A stretch of DNA of 64,000 bases, from contig DATAXD010000013.1 of the NCBI GenBank assembly GCA_036266835.1, positions 56,007 to 120,006 on the forward strand. Reading direction: 5' to 3'. Position numbers and translations under genes: made by a program. Source of the stretch: Galbitalea sp036266835. Lineage in GTDB: Bacteria > Actinomycetota > Actinomycetes > Actinomycetales > Microbacteriaceae. Position 1 is the first letter of the stretch; each line of letters starts with the position of its first letter. Positions 43,623 to 51,542 of this stretch are shown here, piece after piece. Below the pieces are notes generated by a model that was given only the letters and a program-made list of their open reading frames with translations, was not told where the DNA came from and made no database searches.

Positions 43623-44705
43623 GTGACTCCGAGCGCGCCAATTGCTCGCCGATCCAACACCCTGAGCTCCTCGCTGGGCCTGGGTGAGAAGCTGTTCGCG
43701 TCCAGCGACGAACGCAAGTTCGCGCAGGCGATCGAGGAGGGTCTGGCAACCGTCGAGGACGGGCTGCTGCAGCAGATGTCGTTCACGGATGACCTCGCCG
43801 ATGTCACCAGCCGGTACCTACTCGAAGCCGGCGGCAAGCGGGTCCGCCCCGTCCTCACCCTGCTCACGGCCCAGCTCGGCAATGGCAATAACGCCGCGGT
43901 GATCGCCGCGGCACAAGCCATCGAAATCACCCATCTCGCGTCGCTCTATCACGACGACGTGATGGACGAGGCGCAGATGCGCCGCGGCGTTCCGAGCGCG
44001 CAAAAAGTTTGGGGCAACTCCGTTGCCATCCTGACCGGCGATCTGCTGTTCGCGCGGGCCAGCAAGATCATCGCCTCGCTCGGCGAGAATGCCATCCGAC
44101 TGCAGGCGGACACCTTCGAGCGACTCTGCCTGGGTCAGCTGCACGAGACCATCGGGCCGCGGCCGGGCGAGGATCCCATCGCGCATTACCTGCAGGTGCT
44201 CGCCGACAAGACCGGTTCGCTCATCGCGACCGCCGGCCACGTCGGCGTGCTGTTCTCGGATGCCCCCGAGGAATACGTGCAGCCCGTCGTGCAGTTCGGC
44301 GAGCGCGTTGGCGTCGCCTTCCAACTCATCGACGATGTCATCGACCTCGCTCCGCGGCTGGACGACACGGGCAAGACTCCCGGCACAGACCTCCGCGCCG
44401 GGGTCGCCACGCTGCCGCTGTTGTACCTTCGCCAGCTCGCGGTGGCGGATGCGGATGCCTACGCCCTGCTGCAGCGCATCGACCGCGACGTGAACACCGG
44501 CTTCCACGACGAGGACCAACTCGACCCCGACGAACTCGCCGGCGCGATCGCGGAGCTGCGCGATCACGAGGTCACGCGGATGACGCTGGCCGAAGCTCAT
44601 CGCTGGTCCAACCTCGCGGTCGAGGCTCTCGGGCCGCTGCCCGACGGTCCGGTGAAGAAAGCACTGACCCGCTTCGCCGAGACCATCGTGGAGCGCTCCA
44701 ATTGA
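43623..44705 (+). CDS. Polyprenyl diphosphate synthase for the menaquinone tail
   Basis: A 360-residue trans-prenyl synthase. First Asp-rich motif LYHDDVMDEAQMRRG, second QLIDDVIDLAP, with GGKRVRPVLTLL and KVWGNSVAILTGDLLFARA. From its place next to menG it most likely makes the C35-C50 side chain used by MenA. Chain length cannot be read reliably, although small residues before the first motif usually allow long products. GTG start. Confidence 0.93.
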   Translation: MTPSAPIARRSNTLSSSLGLGEKLFASSDERKFAQAIEEGLATVEDGLLQQMSFTDDLADVTSRYLLEAGGKRVRPVLTLLTAQLGNGNNAAVIAAAQAIEITHLASLYHDDVMDEAQMRRGVPSAQKVWGNSVAILTGDLLFARASKIIASLGENAIRLQADTFERLCLGQLHETIGPRPGEDPIAHYLQVLADKTGSLIATAGHVGVLFSDAPEEYVQPVVQFGERVGVAFQLIDDVIDLAPRLDDTGKTPGTDLRAGVATLPLLYLRQLAVADADAYALLQRIDRDVNTGFHDEDQLDPDELAGAIAELRDHEVTRMTLAEAHRWSNLAVEALGPLPDGPVKKALTRFAETIVERSN

Positions 44706-44718
44706 AACCGTGCATCGT

Positions 44719-44785
44719 GGGCGGAGTTATCACTCACGGGCGGGGCTACAGGCCCGCCCGGAGCGAATAAGTCCGCCCGCAACGG
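44719..44785. repeat. GGGCGG inverted-repeat element, copy B
   Basis: Nested hairpin: outer GGGCGGA-g-TTAT with ATAA-g-TCCGCCC (44719-44730 and 44767-44778), inner CGGGCGGG with CCCGCCCG. The right half AGCGA(A)TA..TCCGCCCGCAACGG is shared with copy A. It lies between the polyprenyl synthase gene and fprA. Confidence 0.7.
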
Positions 44786-44807
44786 GAAGAGAAGTAAGGA
44801 AACGCAC

Positions 44808-46193
44808 GTGACCAAGCTCAGGCTGGCCATCGTCGGCGCGGGACCCGCCGGCATCTACGCCGCAGACATCCTGCTGAAATCACAGACCGCGTTCGACGTC
44901 TCGATCGACCTGTTCGAGCAGCTCCCCGCCCCGTACGGGCTCGTTCGTTATGGCGTCGCGCCCGATCATCCGCGAATCAAGGGGATCATCACCGCGCTCC
45001 GCGAGGTACTCGACACCGGTCGCATCCGCCTCTTCGGCAACGTCCTGTATGGCCGTGACATCACGCTCACCGACCTCAAGAAGCACTACAACGCGGTGAT
45101 CTTCTCGACCGGCGCGGTCCGGGATGCCGACCTCGACATCCCCGGGATCGACCTCGACGGCAGCTATGGCGCCGCCGATTTCGTCAGTTGGTATGACGGA
45201 CATCCGGATGTCTCGCGCGACTGGCCCTTGGACGCGAAAGAGATCGCGGTAATCGGAAATGGCAACGTGGCGCTGGATGTCGCGCGAATGCTCTCCAAGC
45301 ATGCCGATGACCTGCTGCCGACCGAGATCCCCGACAACGTCTACCGCGTCCTTGCGGATTCCCCCGTCACGGATGTTCACGTCTTTGGTCGCCGCGGCCC
45401 GATGCAGGTCAAGTTCACACCGCTCGAGCTGCGCGAACTCGGCGAGTTGCGCGACGTCGACATGATTGTCCACGAGGAAGATTTCGACTACGACGATGCC
45501 TCTCGCGCGGCGATCGAGTCCAACAAACAGGTGCTCGTGATCGACCGCGTATTCACTCAGTGGCGCGGGCGAAGGGTCGGCGCCGCATCCCGCCGCCTGC
45601 ATCTGCACTTCTTCGCGAAGCCCGTCGAGGTTCTTGGCGGCCCGTCGACAGACTCAGGGAGCACCGCGGTCACTGGCTTCCGCTGGGAACGCACCGAACC
45701 GGATGGCGCGGGCGGCGTGCGCGGCACCGGCGAGTTCCGCGAGGTGCTGGTCCAGGCGGTGTACCGGGCGGTCGGCTACTTCGGGTCGCCACTGGACGGC
45801 ATCCCGTTCGACGAGAAGCTCGGTGTCATCCCCAATCGCGAGGGGCAGGTCGTCGGCCCGTCGCAGGATTCGGGGACTGAGAGCATCGTGCCCGGTATCT
45901 ATGCGACCGGATGGATTAAGCGCGGTCCAGTCGGACTGATCGGCCACACCAAGAGTGACGCCATGGAGACCATCAGGCACGTGGTGCATGACCAGGCCGA
46001 CTGGTGGACGCCCGAGTCGCCGTCGGAGCAGTCGGTGGTCGAGCTGCTCGACAGCCGCGGCATCGAGTACACGAACCTGGACGGTTGGCACAATCTGGAT
46101 GCGTTCGAGCAGGCGCTCGGAGCGCCCCACGGTCGCGTGCGAATCAAGGTGGTACCTCGCGACGAGATGGTGCGCGCATCCAACTCTGCGTGA
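44808..46193 (+). CDS. fprA: FprA-type ferredoxin/adrenodoxin-NADP reductase
   Basis: A 461-residue FAD enzyme. LRLAIVGAGPAGIYAADILL is the FAD site, YGVAPDHPRIKGI the family block and IAVIGNGNVALDVARML the NADPH site, with YATGWIKRGPVGLIGHTKSDA near the end. Resembles mycobacterial FprA. It passes electrons between NADPH and small ferredoxins, possibly for a P450 or other oxygenase. Two stretches, GGPSTDSGSTAV and VGPSQDSGTES, look like degenerate read-through of the same repeat family as in aceA. AAGGAAA before GTG 44808. Confidence 0.93.
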   Translation: MTKLRLAIVGAGPAGIYAADILLKSQTAFDVSIDLFEQLPAPYGLVRYGVAPDHPRIKGIITALREVLDTGRIRLFGNVLYGRDITLTDLKKHYNAVIFSTGAVRDADLDIPGIDLDGSYGAADFVSWYDGHPDVSRDWPLDAKEIAVIGNGNVALDVARMLSKHADDLLPTEIPDNVYRVLADSPVTDVHVFGRRGPMQVKFTPLELRELGELRDVDMIVHEEDFDYDDASRAAIESNKQVLVIDRVFTQWRGRRVGAASRRLHLHFFAKPVEVLGGPSTDSGSTAVTGFRWERTEPDGAGGVRGTGEFREVLVQAVYRAVGYFGSPLDGIPFDEKLGVIPNREGQVVGPSQDSGTESIVPGIYATGWIKRGPVGLIGHTKSDAMETIRHVVHDQADWWTPESPSEQSVVELLDSRGIEYTNLDGWHNLDAFEQALGAPHGRVRIKVVPRDEMVRASNSA

Positions 46194-46220
46194 TTCTCCT
46201 CGGTGTGATTCGATAGTGGC

Positions 46221-46862
46221 GTGAGCCCGCACATCACCCAGGAGCAGCTCGATGAGCTGTGGGATTTCGACGACGCGGTGAAGTCCGAGGCGCAGTTGCG
46301 CGCGGCCCTCGCGCGAGCGTCCGACCCGGTCGCCGCCGAGGAACTCACGACCCAGGTCGCGCGGTCGCTCGGACTGCAGGATCGCTTCGACGAGGCGGAG
46401 AAGCTGCTGGATTCGATCACGGCTCCCACCGGTGTCGTCGCGGTGCGAGTCCTGCTCGAGCGAGGACGGCTCCGAACCTCCTCGGACCACCTCGCGGAGG
46501 CGATCCCGCTGTTCGAGGCGGCGTTGCTCGCGGCGGCTGCGGAAGACCTCGACTTCCTCGAAATCGACTCGGCTCACATGCTGGTGATCGCCGAGCCCGC
46601 TCGCGCCGAGCACTGGACCGCCCGAGGCCTCGAGACCGTCGATGAGACCACCGACCGGCGAACCAAGCGCTGGACCTTCACCCTGCACAACAATCTCGGC
46701 TGGCATTTCTTCGACGATGGGGAGCCGGCCCGGGCGCTCGTCGAATTCGAACTCGCGGCGGATGCGGCATCCGAATTCGGTACCCCACAGCAGCAGGAGC
46801 ATGCGCAGCAGGCGATCGACCAGGCTCGCGCCGAACTCGAGAGCGAGCTCGGCGACCAGTGA
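46221..46862 (+). CDS. TPR-like helical protein of unknown function
   Basis: A 213-residue soluble, acidic protein made of helical pairs: EEAEKLLDSI-like helix pairs, VAVRVLLERGRLRTSSDHLA, EAIPLFEAALLAAAAEDLDF, TFTLHNNLGWHFFDDGEPAR and ALVEFELAADAASEFG, the last matching a tetratricopeptide pair. Overlaps the next gene in GTGA, so it may be linked with the MMPL transporter. No known function. Confidence 0.8.
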   Translation: MSPHITQEQLDELWDFDDAVKSEAQLRAALARASDPVAAEELTTQVARSLGLQDRFDEAEKLLDSITAPTGVVAVRVLLERGRLRTSSDHLAEAIPLFEAALLAAAAEDLDFLEIDSAHMLVIAEPARAEHWTARGLETVDETTDRRTKRWTFTLHNNLGWHFFDDGEPARALVEFELAADAASEFGTPQQQEHAQQAIDQARAELESELGDQ

Positions 46863-49059
46863 AGACGCCGGCCAGCAAGGGCGCAGCGCCGCCCAGGATG
46901 AGCGCTGTACCCGTCTGGGTGCGTGCCGCGCTTCCGGCGATCCTGATCCTTGTCTGGCTCGCCGTCGGCGGCATCGGCGGGCCTTACTTCGGCAAGATCA
47001 ACCAGGTCTCGAGCAACGACGCAACGAGCTATCTTCCCGCCAGTTCGGATGCCACCAGGGTGCAAAACGACGAGGTGAAGTTCGCGAAGTCCAAGGAGCT
47101 CCCGGGCGTCGTGGTGTTCGTGCGTGCGGCCGATCTCACGGCATCCGACCGCTCCTTCGTCAATGGACGCATCAAAGCAATCAAGGACATCACGGACGTC
47201 GCGACCGGCGTCTCGCCCGCGATCGCTTCGAAGGATGGGAAGGCGGTCGAGATCATCGTCCCGGTGAGGGACAACACCGACCTTGACACAACGGTCAGCG
47301 CCATTCGGTCGACGATCGCGAGGGACCCACCACATGGTCTGTCCGGATACGTGACCGGACCGGCGGGCGAGATCGCGGATCTCGGCGGCGCTTTCGGAGG
47401 CATCGATGGCGTGTTGCTGCTGGTTGCCGTACTCGCAGTGTTCGTCATTCTGATCATCGTGTATCGATCGCCGCTGCTACCTCTGTTGGTGCTGCTGACC
47501 TCGATCTTTGCGCTGTGCGCCGCGATCTTCGTGGTGTGGCACCTGGCCAAGGCCGGGTCGATCGCCCTGAACGGCCAGGTTCAGGGCATCCTGTTCATCC
47601 TCGTTATCGGTGCTGCCACTGATTATTCGCTGCTCTACGTCTCCCGATATCGCGAAGCGCTCCGAGACAACGAGAAGCGCTGGGATGCGACGCTCAAGGC
47701 CCTGCGGGGAGCCTTCGCCCCGATCATCGCCTCGGGCGGCACGGTCATTCTGGGCCTGCTCTGCCTGCTGTTGAGCGACCTCAACTCCAACAAGGCCCTA
47801 GGGCCGGTCGGAGCAATCGGCATTGCCTTCGCGCTCATTGCCGCACTCACGATGCTCCCGGCACTGCTACTCGTCATTGGCCGGGCGGCCTTCTGGCCGC
47901 TGCGTCCGAAGTTCGGCTCCGAGCATCCGCAAGTGGGCGGAACGCAGGTCAGGGGACTCTGGCCCCGCCTCGGTCGCGGCGTCTCACGGCATCCGCGCTG
48001 GGTGTGGGTGACGTGCGTCGTCCTGTTGCTCGCGGCATCCGCTGGCCTGCTCCAGCTGAAGGCGAACGGGACGCCGCAGAGTGCCGTCGTGGAGGGATAC
48101 TCTCAGGCACGCGACGGTCAGGCCGCGCTCGGCAAGCACTTCCCGCAGGGTTCGGGATCGCCGGCAGTGATCGTTGTGGCGCGTGACTCGCTTCGATCTG
48201 CCGGCAGGAAAGCAGTCGCGGCCGCGGGCGTGAGTTCTGTCGCAGTACTGACGAAGGTCGGCTACCTGCCGGTCGACACAGACGGTGACTACCCACAGGT
48301 CGTCACCGCTCCCGGCTGCCCCGCCGGTGCGCCATGCCCGGCGGTGCCCGTGAAGCCCACGGTCGTAGATGGCAAGGTTATCTGCAGGCGACGCTGAACA
48401 AGGATCCGGATTCGGATGCCGCCCAGACGGTCGTCGAGCACCTGCGCACGCGCCTTGCGGGCACGGGCGGTGCGATCGTGGGCGGCGTGACCGCGACGAC
48501 TGTCGACACGAATGCCGCGGCCGTGCATGACCGCGACCTCATCATCCCCGTCGTACTGTTCGTGATCCTCATTGTGTTGATGCTCTTGCTGCGCTCGATC
48601 GTCGCGCCACTGCTGCTGATCGGCAGTGTCGTGCTGTCGTTCTCGGCGACCATGGGAATCGCGGCCCTGGTCTTCAACCACCTCTTCAAATTCGTCGGAG
48701 CGGATCCGGCCGTTCCGCTGTATGGATTCATCTTCCTTGTCGCGCTCGGCGTCGACTACAACATCTTCCTGATGACCCGCGTGCGCGAAGAGGCACTCGG
48801 TCACGGGACTCGCGGCGGCGTCATCCGAGGACTCGTGATCACCGGCGGCGTGATCACGTCGGCGGGCATTGTTCTCGCTGCGACCTTCGCGGCGCTGGGC
48901 GTCATCCCGGTGCTGTTCCTGAGCCAGATCGCGTTCATCGTTGGATTCGGCGTGCTGCTCGACACGATCGTCGTTCGCTCGCTGCTCGTTCCCGCCGTCT
49001 CCTACGACATCGGCCGCGCGATCTGGTGGCCGTCGCGGCTCTCCCGAGCTGATCGCTGA
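46859..49059 (+). pseudogene. MMPL-family RND-type transporter, broken by a frameshift
   Basis: Two frames together make one MMPL protein. The first runs from GTG 46859 to the stop at 48395-48397 and holds the first membrane half: ILVWLAVGGIGGP, the extracytoplasmic region, ADLGGAFGGIDGVLLLVAVL and IGAATDYSLLYVSRYREAL with the core Asp-Tyr motif. The second continues in the next frame from about 48377 to 49059 with LQATLNKDPDSDAAQ, VALGVDYNIFLMTRVREEAL (the matching core motif) and the last helices. The join VVDGKV/YLQATL needs one extra base near 48375-48380, so a one-base loss there is the simplest account. Substrates of this family include lipids and drugs. Confidence 0.85.
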
Positions 49060-49069
49060 CTGCCCCTCT

Positions 49070-49163
49070 TGCGTAACTCATGCAGCTTTCGCGCGCGCCG
49101 ATCTCAACCCCCGAGTTTCCGGGCTTTCCGAGTCCGCAACTCGAATACCGCATGAGTTACGCA
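49070..49163. repeat. 94-base element with 14-base inverted ends
   Basis: TGCGTAACTCATGC at 49070-49083 and its exact complement GCATGAGTTACGCA at 49150-49163 bound a short stretch with no gene. The left end plus CAGCTT recurs at 40392. It looks like a non-coding miniature repeat; there is no transposase in it. Confidence 0.65.
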
Positions 49164-49209
49164 CAATCGAGGAGTACGGGCGGCGCACGGCGGCAGCGAC
49201 TCACCATGA

Positions 49210-50676
49210 TCACTGCACCGCGGCAGTGAGGCGGGCGATGTTGTCGAGAATCCGGTGTCGTAGCGGCTGGCGCATCCACTCGGCCAGAGTGAGTTCGCGG
49301 GCGCGCTCCCGGTAGCTATCTTCGATCCGTCGCAGCGATTGCACGAACTGGCTGCCCTTGACCAGCACCGAAACCTCGAGGTCGAGACTGAATGACCGCA
49401 TGTCCATGTTGCTCGAGCCGACGACCGCAACCTGCTGGTCGATCGTCATGTGCTTGGCATGCAGGATCGTCGGCGCGCGATACAGCCAGATTCGCACACC
49501 GGCGCGAAGCAGTTCCTCGTAGTAGCTGCGCTGCGCGTGATACGTGACGGCCTGGTCACCGATCTCGCTCATGAACAGCTGCACGTCGATACCGCTCTGC
49601 GCCGCAGCGGTGATCGCGTAGAGCATCGACTCGTCGGGCACAAAGTACGGGGTTGCGATCACGATCTGCTTCTGCGCGGCGTAGATGAGCGAATTGAACA
49701 GGCGCAGGTTATTCTCACCGTCGAAGCCGGGACCGCTTGGCACGACCTGCGCATCCAGCAGCGCGAGGTCGTAGTCGACGGCGATCGGCTCGACTTCGCG
49801 AACCAGGAGTTGGTCGGTTTCGCTGTACCAATCGGTCACGAACAGCGCGTTCAGGCCGGCCACAATCGGTCCCTCGAACCGCACCATCAGATCCTTCCAG
49901 TGCAGCCCACGCCGAAGGTTGCGGCGTTTGTCGTAGCTGGAATCGATGACGTTCTGCGAGCCCGTGTATCCGACTTCGCCATCGATGATCAGGATCTTTC
50001 GATGATTCCGCAGATCAGGCCGCTGGAACTTCCCGCGCAGCGGCTGAATCGGCAGCATGAGGTGCCACTGCGCACCGAGCGCGGTCAGCCGGTTCAGGGT
50101 GCCGCGATAGTTCGTGGAGCGCAGGCATGCCACATGATCGAGCAGCACGCGCACCGTGACACCGCGCGTGACGGCCGCTTCCAGTTCGTCGAAGAACGGA
50201 CGGGTCGTCTTGTCCAGGTTCAGGATGTAGAACTCGACGTGCACGTAGCGTTTGGCCTGGCGGACCGCGCTCGCCATCGACTGCAGCGACTCGAGGTAGT
50301 CGTCGTGAAGGGTGGCGCGGTTGCCACCCACCATCGGCATCGCTCCGAGCCTGCGGTTGAGCGTAACCACAGGGTCGAGCCATTCCGGCCACGCCTTATC
50401 GCGTCGCACGAGATCCATTCCCTCGGTCGTCTCGAGAATGTACTTGTTGATCTCGCGCTGTTTCTCGCGTCTCTTCTTCGGGAGGTACCGGCTGCCCACC
50501 AGCCAGAACAGGATGATGCCGATATAGGGCAGGAAGAAGATGGCCAGAAGCCACGCGGTCGCGGTCTGCGGTCGTCGATTGCGCGGAATGAGGATGATCG
50601 ACAGCACGCGCACCACGAAGTCGATGACGATCAGCAGAACGATGATGATGACGGTGATGACAGACCAGTTGAACAT
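49210..50676 (-). CDS. cls: Cardiolipin synthase
   Basis: A 488-residue phospholipase-D-fold enzyme that joins two phosphatidylglycerols. Two N-terminal membrane segments (ITVIIIVLLIVIDFVVRVLS and LLAIFFLPYIGIILFWLVG, the PLDc_N domain) precede two HKD motifs, in NHRKILIIDGEVGYTGSQN and in LHAKHMTIDQQVAVVGSSN. The nearby small PLDc_N gene lacks the catalytic half. ATG 50676 after a short gap from the YajQ-like gene. Confidence 0.94.
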   Translation of the reverse strand: MFNWSVITVIIIVLLIVIDFVVRVLSIILIPRNRRPQTATAWLLAIFFLPYIGIILFWLVGSRYLPKKRREKQREINKYILETTEGMDLVRRDKAWPEWLDPVVTLNRRLGAMPMVGGNRATLHDDYLESLQSMASAVRQAKRYVHVEFYILNLDKTTRPFFDELEAAVTRGVTVRVLLDHVACLRSTNYRGTLNRLTALGAQWHLMLPIQPLRGKFQRPDLRNHRKILIIDGEVGYTGSQNVIDSSYDKRRNLRRGLHWKDLMVRFEGPIVAGLNALFVTDWYSETDQLLVREVEPIAVDYDLALLDAQVVPSGPGFDGENNLRLFNSLIYAAQKQIVIATPYFVPDESMLYAITAAAQSGIDVQLFMSEIGDQAVTYHAQRSYYEELLRAGVRIWLYRAPTILHAKHMTIDQQVAVVGSSNMDMRSFSLDLEVSVLVKGSQFVQSLRRIEDSYRERARELTLAEWMRQPLRHRILDNIARLTAAVQ

Positions 50677-50697
50677 CCGTCGCCGCCCTGCCTGCGG

Positions 50698-51186
50698 TTA
50701 GCGGAAGTTCACGAACTGGAGATCCACGTCGAGGCTCTTGCCTTTGAGCAGCGCCATCGTCGCCTGCAGGTCGTCGCGGCTCTTCGACTGGACTCGCAGT
50801 TCTTCACCCTGAATCTGCGATTTGATGCTCTTCGGGCCTTCGTCGCGGATGATCTTCGCGATCTTCTTCGCATCTTCGGATGAGATGCCGTTCTTGATCG
50901 ACACGTCAATTCGGTACTCCTTGCCGCTCGGGTACGGCGATCCGGAATCGAGGCTGCGGAGTGAAATACCGCGCTTGATGAACTTCTGCTCAACCACATC
51001 GAGGACCGCTTTCACCCGCTCTTCCGCGCTCGCCTTCAGAAGGAGCTTTTCGCCACTCCACTCGACGGATGCCCCGACGTTCTTGAAGTCGTAGCGGGTG
51101 GCGATTTCCTTCTGGGCCTGGTTGACGGCGTTGTCCGCCTCCATCTTGTCGACCTTGCTGACGATGTCGAATGTGGAATCTGCCAT
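50698..51186 (-). CDS. YajQ-family nucleotide-binding protein
   Basis: A 162-residue protein with two ferredoxin-like domains. DFKNVGASVEWSGEKLLLKA and QKFIKRGISLRSLD are family-typical, and the chain ends VDLQFVNFR. In some bacteria YajQ proteins bind cyclic di-GMP and act with LysR regulators. From memory a homologue stands in the same neighbourhood in mycobacteria. No operon partner except cls downstream. Confidence 0.92.
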   Translation of the reverse strand: MADSTFDIVSKVDKMEADNAVNQAQKEIATRYDFKNVGASVEWSGEKLLLKASAEERVKAVLDVVEQKFIKRGISLRSLDSGSPYPSGKEYRIDVSIKNGISSEDAKKIAKIIRDEGPKSIKSQIQGEELRVQSKSRDDLQATMALLKGKSLDVDLQFVNFR

Positions 51187-51278
51187 AGCTCCACTGTAGA
51201 GCGCGTGGTGAAGTTACCGCCCGACTGCTTGTATCCTTGATCAGCGCCGACGAGCATCTCGTGGCCTTCGGCGGATAA

Positions 51279-51360
51279 GGCAAGTTACCCAAGCGGCCAA
51301 AGGGAGCTGACTGTAAATCAGCCGTTTTCAACTTCAGGGGTTCGAATCCCTTACTTGCCA
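51279..51360 (+). tRNA. tRNA-Tyr (GTA)
   Basis: Acceptor GGCAAGT pairs with ACTTGCC. Anticodon stem GCTGA/TCAGC bounds the loop CTGTAAA, so the anticodon is GTA at 51313-51315. A long variable arm and a T arm AGGGG-TTCGAAT-CCCTT complete a class II tRNA. CCA is not encoded in full. Confidence 0.95.
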
Positions 51361-51372
51361 CAAATTGTTTGA

Positions 51373-51393
51373 GGGCTCCGCGAAGCGGGGCCC
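51373..51393 (+). terminator. Hairpin after tRNA-Tyr
   Basis: GGGCTCCGC and GCGGGGCCC form a nine-base-pair stem (one G-T pair) with a three-base loop 13 bases after the tRNA. There is no clear T run, so a weak or processing-linked terminator. Confidence 0.5.
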
Positions 51394-51542
51394 TTCGCGA
51401 TTCGCCGATGCTCCGGATGAGCGCTAAGCAGCCGAGTTCTGCTCACGAAAGATAACTCCTCGGTATCATCTGGCGCGCCGACTTGCCGCGCAGTGCCCGG
51501 CTCGCGCAGGATGTAACGGAAGCGACGAAGCGGAGATCTTAA

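Noticed and set aside
45654..46802. A 382-codon minus-strand frame across fprA and the TPR-like gene
   Set aside because: It spans two real genes in antisense and has no motif.
48375..48400. Programmed frameshift in the MMPL gene
   Set aside because: No slippery run or downstream structure is seen, and family members are encoded in one frame.
49450..50883. A 477-codon plus-strand frame opposite cls and the yajQ-like gene
   Set aside because: Antisense shadow of two conserved genes.
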